Source of the DNA: Lewinellaceae bacterium
GTDB lineage: Bacteria; Bacteroidota; Bacteroidia; Chitinophagales; Saprospiraceae
Length of the DNA stretch: 64,000 nucleotides
Direction of reading: 5' to 3'
NCBI GenBank assembly: GCA_020636275.1
Contig: JACJYD010000004.1
Location: 62,001 to 126,000 of the forward strand
Shown: positions 16,028 to 25,098 of the stretch, piece after piece
Layout: each line of letters begins with the position of its first letter
How positions within the stretch are numbered: position 1 is the stretch's first letter
Translations under genes and position numbers: made by a program
The notes under the pieces: generated by a model
The model's database searches: none
Told to the model about the DNA's origin: nothing
The model's input: only the letters and a program-made list of their open reading frames with translations

Positions 16028-17478
16028 TTAATTATCATTAAACCATTTTCTGGCCTGGCGGCCGAAATTGTCCTGCATCTGGGTCGCCCCGAACGGGTCG
16101 TTACCATCGATCTCATTGGGGGAGTTCTTGTAGAGTTGAACCTCCCATTGGGGGTTATTCAGTTCACCGCGAGCCGTAGAGTGCAACAATTGAAAATCAT
16201 TGGGCGCCAGGCTGGGGTTGTAGAAAATGAACCGGACGTTCGACTGGTTGGTCGCCGGGAAGTTATTGTAGACCCAGATCTCGTAGGGCGGAGCGGCAGG
16301 GTCGTTCTCTTCCCGGATCATGTCGTCCGGACGGCCGTATTTGAGATACACATAACCCCGGTCCGTCTCGAAGCCATAGCCCAGGCCGGAGTGGAACATT
16401 CCGTCCAGGGCATTTGCCACTTCCATATACGCCTGGTAGGGAATATCCGGGCGATTGGGGTTTTTCTTCAACCAATAGGAAAAGAGGTAGAGCCGCTTGG
16501 CATCCGGGCTCCCTCCCTTGATCAACTGGTTGAGCCAGTCGGTTTGATCTTCCGGCGCCACCGGAACCAGGGCCCGGAGGCTGTAGTCGAGGTTTTTTTC
16601 CGAGAGCTTGCCCACGAATTCCTCCTGCAGCACCTCGCTGGTCAGGGCTTCCGTTTCTGGGTGCAGGTAGGGATTGCTCCGTTGGAAGGGCACTTCCTTT
16701 CGGCTGAGCAGTTCTTTATAGCGGTTGCGCACCTCGACCACCAGGCGGTAGTTGCCCGATTCCAGTTGGGTGATATCCAGGTTGAGGAGCAGCACGGTGA
16801 CCGGAGCGGGCGTCCGGCGCTTGTGACCGACCAGCACGGGTTCGGCGTTGCCTTTCCCATCCATCCGGTCGATGAGGTAGCTGACCATAAAGTCGTCGCC
16901 AATAGCCTGATCGGTCTGGTAGATCTCGTCGTAAAAGATCAGTTTTTCGGCATTTTTTCCGTAAAAATGGAAGGGAAGGGGCCCATGTGATAGCCATTCT
17001 TCACAAAGGGGCCTTCTTCCTCACTGGGTTCTACCGACGACAGCAACTGGATATCCGATTGCAGGACGCCGTCCCTCTGGTAATCGATCGAAAAGCCGGC
17101 CTGATAGGTCTTGGTATTTTCGGGCTGGTTGACATCTTGCATGGTCACCTCAAGCTCGTATTCGCCGGAGTCCAGGCTGTATCGTTTCAGGTCGATAAAA
17201 TCTTTCGGACGAACCACGAGGGGACTGTTCAATTGGAACTTGTCGAAGCGGACGATCTCCCCCTTTTGTTTGAACAGGATGACTACTTCCACGGAAGCCT
17301 GTTGATGGACACTGTCGACAGGCGCGTAGGTAACCGTAGTGCCGACGACGAACAGGCCAACCTCCACGTATTGGATGGCATTGGCTTTAAAGGTGGCGAA
17401 AGTCACACTGGCATCGAGGGCCCGGAGAGAGCATTGCAGGAGCAAAAGTCCGGCAAAAACGCCAATAATCTTTTTCAT
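16028..17478 (-). pseudogene. GWxTD-domain secreted protein, interrupted by a frameshift
   Basis: Two adjacent minus-strand frames together make one GWxTD-family protein of about 480 residues. The first (17478 to 16939; start chosen for the signal peptide MKKIIGVFAGLLLLQCSLRA) holds the N-terminal beta-rich domain and then runs into a stop after HMGPFPSIFTEKMPKN. Shifting by one base near 16970-16980 instead gives FHFYGKNAEKLIFYDEIYQT followed by the second frame (to 16028), with YLIDRMDGKG, the helical LFSYWLKKNPN region and YVYLKYGRPDDMI, typical of the family C-terminus. One base appears missing in the repeated CCCTTCCCTTCC. Function of the family is unknown. It could be a real disruption or a sequence error. 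Confidence 0.82.
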
Positions 17479-17603
17479 AGCTTTTTTACTTGAAGTTAGT
17501 AATCTGGTTGTGGAATGAACCCCATGGAAAGATCGCATACGAGGGGTATGGCTGCATCCCGACCCTACAAATTACTTCATTTTGACGGTAAAAACAACGC
17601 CCT

Positions 17604-17993
17604 TTATTCCCCGGCGGGCTGCGGCGGCACTTTGGTCATGGAGAACTGGAATGGGATCTCCCGCAATACAAATTGGAGAACCAGGGAGGAGTCGCCGACA
17701 TATTGGATGGTAAAATCAGCTGGGAGGCGCTGGCTATGGGAGGAGATGACATTTCCTTCCAGGGCATAGGTCGATTCTTCCTGAAGCCCTCCGATGTTGG
17801 AGATCATCCGGCCCTTGGGAAGGAATTCCATAAAAGCCCCGGTCAGCGTTTCGGTGGGGCGACCACCGCGCAGCGCTTCTTTTATCTCCCAACGACCGAG
17901 AATTTGTTCCTCATAATTGGTATCTTTCGAATCGCTTTGACAGGCGGCTAGAGCTATCAACAGGCACAAACCAGACCAAATTGAAATGCGCAT
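17604..17993 (-). CDS. Small lipocalin-like lipoprotein
   Basis: The 129-residue product starts MRISIWSGLCLLIALAAC, a signal peptide with lipobox LAAC. The mature part begins with an acidic linker and then LGRWEIKEALRGG near residue 32, the GxW start typical of lipocalin-like lipoproteins of Bacteroidetes, followed by alternating beta strands (MEFLPKGRMI, YALEGNVIS, FTIQYVGDSSLVL). No ligand or partner can be named. It is divergent to the M1 peptidase gene and its start overlaps the first 8 bases of that gene as annotated, which casts doubt on the peptidase start rather than on this one. Confidence 0.75.
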   Translation of the reverse strand: MRISIWSGLCLLIALAACQSDSKDTNYEEQILGRWEIKEALRGGRPTETLTGAFMEFLPKGRMISNIGGLQEESTYALEGNVISSHSQRLPADFTIQYVGDSSLVLQFVLREIPFQFSMTKVPPQPAGE

Positions 17994-19773
17994 ACGACTT
18001 TTCAGATTAAGCGAAAACCGGACAAAGGAGCTCCGACCTCCGGTCGCAGCTCCTTTGTCTGAGGCTTTTATTGACCTTTACAGGCGTAAATGTACAAAAA
18101 ACTGGCTTTCCCTCGTCATCATTTTCCTACCCCTCTTTCTGATTTCTCCGGGAAACGGTTTTTCTCAACGCGATTTTTACCAATCCTACCATTTCACCCA
18201 GGCAGACACTCTCCGCGGTGCCCTTCGACCGGAGCGGACCTGCTACGATGTGACCTATTACGAGCTCCGGCTCCGGGTATATATCGAACAGAAATGGATC
18301 GAAGGATCCGTCGACATCTACTACAACGCCCTGAGCTCCTTTGAAGTATTACAGATCGACCTGTACCACAGCATGCGCATCCGGTCGATCGAGTGGGAAG
18401 GACAGGAACTCACCTTCGAACGACGGAAAAATGCCGTATTCATCGACTTCCCACTTCAAAAAGCGGGTTCGAGCGGCCATTTCCGGGTCAATTATTCCGG
18501 CGCCCCGACCGAAGCCCCCTTCGCTCCGTGGCAAGGTGGCTTTGTCTGGACCACCGACGACCAGGGCACGCCCTGGGTCACCGTAGCCTGTGAAGGCGAC
18601 GGCGCCAGCCTTTGGTGGCCCAACAAGGATCACCTCAGCGATGAGCCCGACAGCATGCTGATCAGCGTGGTGGTGCCCGATTACCTCCAGTGCATCTCCA
18701 ACGGCAATCTCCGCCTGCAAACATCCGAAGGACGGGGCTTTACCCGGTACGACTGGTTCGTCTCCTACCCCATCAACAACTATAACGTCACCCTCAACAT
18801 CGGCGATTACGTGCATTTCTCCGATACCTACCAGGCCGGCGACGGATCCGAATTACCGCTCGACTACTACGTCCTTTCGTACAACCTGGAAAAAGCAAAA
18901 AAACACTTTCAACAGGTTAAACCCACCCTGGCCTGCTACGAACACTATTTCGGGAAATACCCCTTCTGGAACGACGGCTACGCCCTCGTAGAAACGCCCT
19001 ATCTGGGAATGGAGCACCAAAGCGCCATTGCCTACGGAAACCGTTACCTGCGCGGGTATATGGGCGGGTTAATCCCATCCGATATGAATTGGGATTACAT
19101 CATCGTGCACGAAACCGCGCACGAATACTTCGGCAATAGCCTGGGTTGCAGCGACCTGTCCGAAATGTGGATCCACGAATCCTTCGCCACCTACATGGAA
19201 TCCCTGTTCGTGGAATGCCAAATGGGCTATGCCGCCGCTGAGCGTTATCTGCAAAGCCAGCGGCCCTTCATCGCCAACAAAGAGCCCATCCTCGGCCCGC
19301 CCGGCGTCAATTGGGATAATTGGAAAAAATCAGATCACTATTTCAAAGGGGCCTGGGTCTTACATACCCTTCGGAATGCCATCGGGAACGACGAGCAATG
19401 GTTTGCCCTCCTCCGGGACTTCTACCGGCAATACACCCTGCAGCAGATCACGACCGACACCGTCGTTCAATTCGTCAACCGGTTTACCGGCACGGACTAC
19501 ACGGCTTTTTTCGAACAATATCTCTGGTATCCCGGTATTCCAACCCTGGAATACAAAGCCGAACAGCGCGGAAGGAACGTGCGCCTGACCTATAACTGGA
19601 GGGCCGATGTACCCGGTTTCAAAATGCCGGTGTTGGTGGAGGGAAATGGCCAGCAGCGCTGGCGGATCAATCCGGAGAACGGCAGGAAGAAGTCGACGAT
19701 CCTGGAAAACTGCAATGCAGAAGATATCCGGATCATGAAGGAACTGTTTCTGATCAATACAAAAAAAGGATGA
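17986..19773 (+). CDS. M1-family metallopeptidase (aminopeptidase N-like), start doubtful
   Basis: The zinc site is complete: HETAHEYFGN (HExxH), then the downstream Glu in EMWIHESFATYME, with the exopeptidase motif as YLGMEHQSAIAYGN. At 595 residues it has the N-terminal beta domain and catalytic domain plus a short tail, as in the shorter secreted M1 proteins of Bacteroidetes. The signal peptide (WLSLVIIFLPLFLISPGNGF) begins only at about residue 38, after an odd stretch that overlaps a divergent gene and a strong hairpin. An ATG at 18090 would give MYKNWLSLVIIFL if the run of six A at 18096-18101 were five, so the real start may be hidden by a one-base indel. Confidence 0.88.
   Translation: MRIRLFRLSENRTKELRPPVAAPLSEAFIDLYRRKCTKNWLSLVIIFLPLFLISPGNGFSQRDFYQSYHFTQADTLRGALRPERTCYDVTYYELRLRVYIEQKWIEGSVDIYYNALSSFEVLQIDLYHSMRIRSIEWEGQELTFERRKNAVFIDFPLQKAGSSGHFRVNYSGAPTEAPFAPWQGGFVWTTDDQGTPWVTVACEGDGASLWWPNKDHLSDEPDSMLISVVVPDYLQCISNGNLRLQTSEGRGFTRYDWFVSYPINNYNVTLNIGDYVHFSDTYQAGDGSELPLDYYVLSYNLEKAKKHFQQVKPTLACYEHYFGKYPFWNDGYALVETPYLGMEHQSAIAYGNRYLRGYMGGLIPSDMNWDYIIVHETAHEYFGNSLGCSDLSEMWIHESFATYMESLFVECQMGYAAAERYLQSQRPFIANKEPILGPPGVNWDNWKKSDHYFKGAWVLHTLRNAIGNDEQWFALLRDFYRQYTLQQITTDTVVQFVNRFTGTDYTAFFEQYLWYPGIPTLEYKAEQRGRNVRLTYNWRADVPGFKMPVLVEGNGQQRWRINPENGRKKSTILENCNAEDIRIMKELFLINTKKG
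18021..18059. repeat. Long hairpin in the lipoprotein/M1 peptidase divergent region
   Basis: GACAAAGGAGCT (18021-18032) pairs perfectly with AGCTCCTTTGTC (18048-18059), and CGACC/GGTCG continues the stem around a TCC loop, giving 17 pairs with one C-C mismatch. It lies inside the first codons of the peptidase frame as drawn, which supports a start further downstream. There is no U-run on either side, so it is not a standard terminator. Confidence 0.85.
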
Positions 19774-19804
19774 CCCCGGGAGCACCCGGAGTCATCCTTT
19801 TTTT
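19761..19804. terminator. Bidirectional terminator between the M1 peptidase and rplS
   Basis: A7-GGATGAC, then CCGGG, an AGCA loop, CCCGG and GTCATCC-T7 form a GC-rich stem with A/T runs on both sides, so it can act on both strands. The peptidase stop codon TGA is inside the stem. The two genes converge here. Confidence 0.93.
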
Positions 19805-19823
19805 ATAAACCGAATGGATCAGA

Positions 19824-20207
19824 TCAATCCTCAGCCCCCGCGCTCGGAGCGCTGGAAGCAATGAACTTGCGCTCCCGGATACGGGCTTTTTTACCCACCA
19901 GACCGCGAAGATAAAACAGACGGGCGCGACGTACTTTACCGCGCTTCAATATCTTGACCTCAACAATACTGGGCGATGTGAACGGGAAAATACGCTCTAC
20001 TCCTACCCCATTGGAGATCTTGCGAACCGTGAAGGTCTTGGTAGCGCCCTGACCCTTGATCTGGATCACATCCCCGCGAAACGCCTGGATCCGCTCCTTG
20101 TTACCTTCTACGATCTTATAATTGACCACGATGTTATCCCCCGCACGAAACTTGGGGTAATCAATCTTTTTGACCATCTGGTCCTGAACAAACTTAATGG
20201 CATCCAT
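19824..20207 (-). CDS. rplS: 50S ribosomal protein L19
   Basis: At 127 residues the protein matches L19 throughout: an N-terminal helix region, FRAGDNIVVNYKIVEGNKERIQ, FRGDVIQIKGQG, TVRKISNGVGVERIFP, and the basic C-terminus LKRGKVRRARLFYLRG. L19 sits at the 30S-50S interface of the ribosome. The short acidic-neutral tail ending SSAPSAGAED is a lineage-specific extension. The gene stands alone here, with its own promoter at 20253-20283 and the shared terminator at its end, rather than in the rpsP-rimM-trmD-rplS operon known from Proteobacteria. Confidence 0.98.
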   Translation of the reverse strand: MDAIKFVQDQMVKKIDYPKFRAGDNIVVNYKIVEGNKERIQAFRGDVIQIKGQGATKTFTVRKISNGVGVERIFPFTSPSIVEVKILKRGKVRRARLFYLRGLVGKKARIRERKFIASSAPSAGAED

Positions 20208-20252
20208 GATTCTTCTGTTTTCTAGCTATCCTGCCCTTTTTAGTAAGGCCCA

Positions 20253-20283
20253 CAAAGGTAGAGCATTTATGTGAATTACCAAA
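20253..20283 (-). promoter_or_regulatory. rplS promoter
   Basis: On the minus strand TTTG (20280-20283) is followed after 19 bases by TACCTTTG (20253-20260), an exact match to the Bacteroidetes -33/-7 consensus. Transcription would start near 20246, leaving a leader of about 40 bases before the rplS ATG. Confidence 0.82.
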
Positions 20284-20327
20284 CACCCCTGCTTCATTTT
20301 TTTTCATGAAAGAGCGATCCTCCTGCC

Positions 20328-22556
20328 CTACCGCATCAGGGTCACAAACCCTTTATATTCAAAAGGCTCCCCGCGCGGACCGGTAAATGAAACCAGGCAA
20401 ACATATACGCCGTCGGGAGCTTCCCGGCCGTTGTTCCGGTACAACCCGTTCCAATATTCATAAGGGCTGTCGGTTTCAAAGATCAATTGCCCCCACCGGT
20501 CCCATACCTGAAGCCTGAAATTGTTGAAACCCGGCAAAATGCCCGTACCGCCAAACAGATCGTTGGTATCGTCAAAATTGGGCGTAAATGCATTGGGCAG
20601 GAAAAACCGGTACTCCGGCACCACGTCGACCCAATGAATGGCCGTATCGCGGCAACCGAGCGAGTTGGAAACGATCAGCTTCAATTCCTGCCACCCGGTG
20701 TCGGGCATTATATAGCTCAGATCCGGCCCGGGGCCGATCCGTTTGCCATTGAGAAAATAATCCCAGCCCGTCGTATAGAGCGACGAATCGAGCAGTTCGA
20801 TCTGGGGTTGCAAATTGGAGATAAAGGATGGCGAATAATAAAAGCCGGCAATGGGGTTTTTCTTGATCGAGATCAGGTCTTTAAAGATCGTGTCGGTCCG
20901 GCATCCGATGGGGGAAAGGATCTCCAACCCCACCGAAAAAAGGCCGTCCCCGGCATAGGTATGCACCGGGCTGATCACGGTATCTACGCCCCCGTCGCCA
21001 AAATCCCAGATCACCTGGTAGGTGTCGTCAATGGGGGAAGACAGGTTGGTGAAGGTGATCGTTGCCGGCGGACAACTGGTCGTATCGTCGGGGGAAACCA
21101 GGATCAGGGCCGGCACCGGGTAATAGGACACCTTTTTAATCGCTTGCCCTTTACAGCCGTTTCCGTCTTCGATATTCAGCACGGCCCATTTTTCTCCCGA
21201 CTCCGAATAAATATGGGTGGGAGAATCGAAATCGGAAACCACCCCGTCGCCAAAGTCCCACAACCAATTGGCAACCGGTGCATCGCCGGGAACGGTCTTG
21301 TCGATAAAGAAAACCGGCCCAGCCACGCAAGTATCGTAGAAAAAGGAAAAATCAGCCTGAGGCTCCGTGTAGATCTCCACCTGCACAAAAGCCGTATCCC
21401 CACAGGCGGTACTTCCCGGATTGATCAGAAACATGCCGTTGTAGACGCCCGGACCGGGAAAACTGATCGTCGGCTCCAGTTCCGGGAACTGTTGCAAACT
21501 GCCGTCGATCTCAAATTGCCAATAGAAATCGTCCTGAAAAGGGTTCAACGTACTTTCATTGACCAGATCGACACCATCTCCCTGACAGGAACGAAGCAGG
21601 TAGATCTGCGGCCCCAGCAGGGAATCTTCCTTGATATCGGCAAAGACCACGGGTTCGCAACTTGCCACATTGAACTGAAAATCGCGCCGGATGACGCTGA
21701 GCAACTGTCCGTTGCGGTATTCTTCCACGCAGACCCCTACCACATATTGCCCCTGTGCGGTCGGCACTCCGGATATGAACCCCGTTACCGGGTTGATGGT
21801 CATGGCCGGATTGGCGGGAAGGGGGTCCAGCGGATTGAAAGGCGGAATGTAGTCGATCGGATCGTAGGGCGGGGGGCAGGCTGGGTTGGGCACGATGCCG
21901 TTGCAGCCGTTGGCATTGCCCGGGTTGCCGGGACCTCCCACCGGGCCGCCGCCTTTCAGCGGAGCGCAGAGGGAGTAGATCAACTGGTCGCCTTCGGCAT
22001 CCGTAGCCTCGTGGAGGAAATCGATGGGCTGGCTGGCACAAATGACGATAGGCGGAAAGGTTTCGAACACCGGGCTGTTGTTGCACAAAGCCTGTGAGGC
22101 GGCCGTCAGTTCGATCGAAAAAGTAGCGCCCGTATCGTCGGGTTGGAACATATTGGCCACCCCTGCATTGCGACAGCAACGCTGATAGGAAAGCGTATAA
22201 CTCTTGGAAGAAGGCCAATCGGCAAACTGGTAGGTGAATTTATAGACCGCCTCCTGCACGCAGATGCCCGGTGGCAGGATCAGACACGGGTCGTTGATAT
22301 CCGGATCGATATTTTGGATCGATTGCGGGGAGATAAACAGCGTCGTCAGCGGATTGGCCGAATTTCCCTTATAAATGGACACCGGCGCGTTGCTGTCAAA
22401 ACCGGCGCCGCCGCCGGCACAGTCCCGGTACATTTTCATGGTGAATTCATAAAATCCGTTGCCCAGGCATTCGTAAGTGACCACGCCTCCAATGATGTGG
22501 GCGGCCTGTGAACTCCCGGCGAGCAACAGCAGGAAAGTGAGTAGTAATATCCGCAT
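20328..22556 (-). CDS. PKD-domain surface protein with T9SS type B (gliding motility-associated) C-terminal domain, paralogue 2
   Basis: The product of 742 residues starts with signal peptide MRILLLTFLLLLAGSSQAAH. Residues about 20-320 are a conserved Bacteroidetes N-terminal region (IIGGVVTYECLGNGFYEFTM, MYRDCAGGG, SYQRCCRN, ATDAEGDQL, VGVCVEEYRNGQLL). PKD-like domains follow (WLWDFGDGVVSDFDSPTHIY near 430; VIWDFGDGGVDTVISPVHTY near 520). The last 90 residues, with FLPNAFTPNFDDTNDLF, LQVWDRWGQLIFET and APDGVYVCLVSF, are the type B sorting domain. Such proteins are exported by T9SS and may attach to the surface. Its neighbour 72 bases upstream encodes a same-layout paralogue, so the pair arose by tandem duplication. 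Confidence 0.93.
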   Translation of the reverse strand: MRILLLTFLLLLAGSSQAAHIIGGVVTYECLGNGFYEFTMKMYRDCAGGGAGFDSNAPVSIYKGNSANPLTTLFISPQSIQNIDPDINDPCLILPPGICVQEAVYKFTYQFADWPSSKSYTLSYQRCCRNAGVANMFQPDDTGATFSIELTAASQALCNNSPVFETFPPIVICASQPIDFLHEATDAEGDQLIYSLCAPLKGGGPVGGPGNPGNANGCNGIVPNPACPPPYDPIDYIPPFNPLDPLPANPAMTINPVTGFISGVPTAQGQYVVGVCVEEYRNGQLLSVIRRDFQFNVASCEPVVFADIKEDSLLGPQIYLLRSCQGDGVDLVNESTLNPFQDDFYWQFEIDGSLQQFPELEPTISFPGPGVYNGMFLINPGSTACGDTAFVQVEIYTEPQADFSFFYDTCVAGPVFFIDKTVPGDAPVANWLWDFGDGVVSDFDSPTHIYSESGEKWAVLNIEDGNGCKGQAIKKVSYYPVPALILVSPDDTTSCPPATITFTNLSSPIDDTYQVIWDFGDGGVDTVISPVHTYAGDGLFSVGLEILSPIGCRTDTIFKDLISIKKNPIAGFYYSPSFISNLQPQIELLDSSLYTTGWDYFLNGKRIGPGPDLSYIMPDTGWQELKLIVSNSLGCRDTAIHWVDVVPEYRFFLPNAFTPNFDDTNDLFGGTGILPGFNNFRLQVWDRWGQLIFETDSPYEYWNGLYRNNGREAPDGVYVCLVSFTGPRGEPFEYKGFVTLMR

Positions 22557-22578
22557 AAAACGACGTTTTCTTGTTGAG

Positions 22579-22613
22579 CGACAAAGCGGATGCCAGTGGC
22601 TTCCGCTTTGTCG
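22579..22613. repeat. Perfect 12-bp hairpin between the two PKD paralogues
   Basis: CGACAAAGCGGA and TCCGCTTTGTCG pair perfectly around an 11-base loop. A T-run follows on the plus strand only, while both neighbouring genes read on the minus strand, so it is not a normal terminator for them. It may adjust read-through or mRNA stability between the paralogues. Confidence 0.8.
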
Positions 22614-22628
22614 TTTTTAGCTTATTTC

Positions 22629-24878
22629 TCAATTTACCAAAACCGCATATCCTTTCAATTGGACCGGCTGGCCCCTCGGGGTCTTATAAGATACGAGAAC
22701 GATATACATACCCGCCGGAACGGGGTTTCCTACATTGTTTTTCCGCCCATTCCACCCCTGATAGGGATCGCTCGACTCAAAGATCAGTTCGCCATAGCGA
22801 TTCCACACCTGGAAATTGAATTCCCGCGCCCCTTCCATCACGCCTTCCCCCCGGTAGGTGTCGTTGATCCCGTCGCCATTGGGGGTAAATGCGTTCGGTA
22901 AAAAGTAACGCACCTCGGGCAAAACGTCGATCACCTGCACTGCCGTATCCCGGCAACCGCTCGCGTGGGTGACGATCTGGGTCACCACCTGCAAGCCGGT
23001 ATCGGGAAAGGTAAATACCGGATCGGAAAGCAGGGATGCGCCGATACCCGAAAAATCCCAGCGCCAGCTTACCGCGCCTACCGACTGGTCGATAAATTGG
23101 ACCGTCGGCTCGATATTGCTCGGTTTTTGCGGCGAATAAGTAAACCCGGCCTCCGGAGAAGGAAGCACCTCGATCCAGTCGTAAAACGTCGTATCCGTAT
23201 AACAACCCAACGGGGAGGTGATCCCCAACTGGATCGTAAAGATACCTGGTTCCGTGAATTGATGGGTAGGACTGAGTCCGGTCCCCTTTTCCCCGTCTCC
23301 GAAATCCCAGGTCACGTTATAGGACTCATCAATGGGGAAAGACAGATTGTTAAAGGTGATCGTGGCCGGCTGGCAGCCCACAAATTCGCTGGGCGCCACC
23401 ACGATCAGATCGGGGACGGGGTAATAGGGCAAGTCGTATTTTTGGGTATCCTTACATCCGTTTACATCCTTCACGGTGAGACCTACCTCGAAAGTGCCCG
23501 GGACCTGATAGACGTGACTGGGATCCTGGGCGCCGGCCACCTGATTGTCGCCGAAATTCCAGACCCACCCCGTGATCGTTCCCGGTCCGGCGCCCGAATA
23601 GGACAGGTCTGTAAACTGAACTGGCCCGGCATTGCAGGTATCGTACTCAAACGAAAAATCGGAGGTGATCGCCGGGTAGATAGTCACGAAAATATTGGCG
23701 GTATCGCCACACTCCAATCCGGGATTGACCATGAGCTGTCCTTCATAGGTGCCGACCCCCGGGAAGGTCACACTGGGGTCCCAATCGGTATAGGATTCGG
23801 TGACTCCGTTGATATCAAAATTCCAGACGAAATTATCGATGAACTGGAGCTGGTAGCTCTGGTTTTTGAAGTTGACAGTCTCGTCCCCGCAGGAGATCAC
23901 CAGAAAGTCCTGCCCGTTAATGATTGCGTCTTCCTTGATATCCGCCACCACCGTGGGATCGCAATCCGTAACGTTGAACTGAAAGTCGCGCCGGCTCACG
24001 CTCAGGAGCTGGCCATTGCGGTATTCCTCCACGCAAACGCCCACCACGAACTGCCCCAACTGGGTAGGCACTCCGGTGATCAGTCCGGTGTTGGGGTCGA
24101 TATTCACTGGCGGGGAACCACCCATGGGATTGATTGCGGAATAAGGCGCTATGTAAAAAACCGGAATATAAGGAGGCGGAAGGTCGGGATTGGGGGCCAC
24201 CCCGTTGGGCAAGGCCCATTGGGTCTGGTTGGTCCCTCCCCCCAAATATGGGGAGCACAGGTAGTATTTCAACTGGTCGCCCTCGGCATCCGTCGCTGAA
24301 AAATCGTAGTTGATATTTTCACCGGCACAAATGATGATGGGAGGTACCTTGTTGAAAGAGGGGCTGTTGTTGCACAAGTTTTGAGCCAACGGGGTCAGTT
24401 CGATCGTATAGGTCGCCCCTGCATTTCCGGGATCCATAATGTTCGTAATGGAATTGTTCCGGCAACACCGCTGATAGGTAATGTAGTAGGATTCATTGCT
24501 GAGCGGGAGGTTTTGCACAAAGGTATAGGTTCCTTCCTCCACACAAATACCCGGAGGAACGATCAGGCAGGGATTGCTGATCTCCGGATTGATGCTCTTT
24601 ATTCCCGGGGCGCCGAGGTCGAGATTGACAAGGGGGGTGCCGGAATTGCCACTGTAGATGGTGACCGTTGCGCCGAAAGGCGCTCCCGCCGCTCCGTCGA
24701 ACAAGGCGCCTCCCCCGGCGCAATCCCGGTATAAACGCAAGGTAAACCGGTAATTGCCTCCGCCGAGACATTCGTAACTAAACTCTCCCCCGATGATGTG
24801 GGCACCCTGCGCCTGCCCCAGGGAGATCATACCCAGGAGCAACAAAAAGAAGCGAAGGTGTAGTTGTCTCAAGTACAT
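22629..24878 (-). CDS. PKD-domain surface protein with T9SS type B C-terminal domain, paralogue 1
   Basis: Same architecture as the next gene downstream, 749 residues: signal peptide ending near SLGQAQGAH, conserved N-terminal region (IIGGEFSYECLGGGNYRFTL, LYRDCAGGG, YITYQRCCRN, FSATDAEGDQLKYYL, GVCVEEYRNGQLLSVSRRD), two clear PKD domains (WVWNFGDNQVAGAQDPSHVY near 450; VTWDFGDGEKGTGLSPTHQF near 540), a third less regular one near 625, and the type B sorting domain (FLPNAFTPNGDGINDTY, VWNRYGELIFES, VPAGMYIVLVSY). The function is unknown; surface or secreted location is well supported by the family. I see no exact promoter match in the gap upstream (24879-25098). Confidence 0.93.
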   Translation of the reverse strand: MYLRQLHLRFFLLLLGMISLGQAQGAHIIGGEFSYECLGGGNYRFTLRLYRDCAGGGALFDGAAGAPFGATVTIYSGNSGTPLVNLDLGAPGIKSINPEISNPCLIVPPGICVEEGTYTFVQNLPLSNESYYITYQRCCRNNSITNIMDPGNAGATYTIELTPLAQNLCNNSPSFNKVPPIIICAGENINYDFSATDAEGDQLKYYLCSPYLGGGTNQTQWALPNGVAPNPDLPPPYIPVFYIAPYSAINPMGGSPPVNIDPNTGLITGVPTQLGQFVVGVCVEEYRNGQLLSVSRRDFQFNVTDCDPTVVADIKEDAIINGQDFLVISCGDETVNFKNQSYQLQFIDNFVWNFDINGVTESYTDWDPSVTFPGVGTYEGQLMVNPGLECGDTANIFVTIYPAITSDFSFEYDTCNAGPVQFTDLSYSGAGPGTITGWVWNFGDNQVAGAQDPSHVYQVPGTFEVGLTVKDVNGCKDTQKYDLPYYPVPDLIVVAPSEFVGCQPATITFNNLSFPIDESYNVTWDFGDGEKGTGLSPTHQFTEPGIFTIQLGITSPLGCYTDTTFYDWIEVLPSPEAGFTYSPQKPSNIEPTVQFIDQSVGAVSWRWDFSGIGASLLSDPVFTFPDTGLQVVTQIVTHASGCRDTAVQVIDVLPEVRYFLPNAFTPNGDGINDTYRGEGVMEGAREFNFQVWNRYGELIFESSDPYQGWNGRKNNVGNPVPAGMYIVLVSYKTPRGQPVQLKGYAVLVN

Positions 24879-25037
24879 TTAAAACAGGTTCTATAGCAGA
24901 AAAAATTAACGCCCTTTAGGGCACCTTAACAAAGAACGCATAAATTTGCGTGCTGTTTCGTCGCCGATCCGTCAAAAATAATTTCTTCAGGCAGCGATTT
25001 CCATACAACCGCCGTCTACTTTTTGCGCACCTTTAGG

Positions 25038-25071
25038 TAAGTTTGGAAATGCAGGGGCCTGCGCTTCCAAA
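25038..25071 (+). promoter_or_regulatory. -7 box overlapped by a near-perfect palindrome upstream of tsaC
   Basis: TAAGTTTG (25038-25045) fits TAnnTTTG exactly but lacks a well-placed -33 partner. It overlaps a 30-bp palindrome (25042-25071): TTTGGAA and GCAGG on the left mirror CCTGC and TTCCAAA on the right, with only two short unpaired spots. It could be an operator or an RNA hairpin in the tsaC leader. Confidence 0.5.
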
Positions 25072-25098
25072 TCTAACAAATTTTTAATAGAATAAGGA

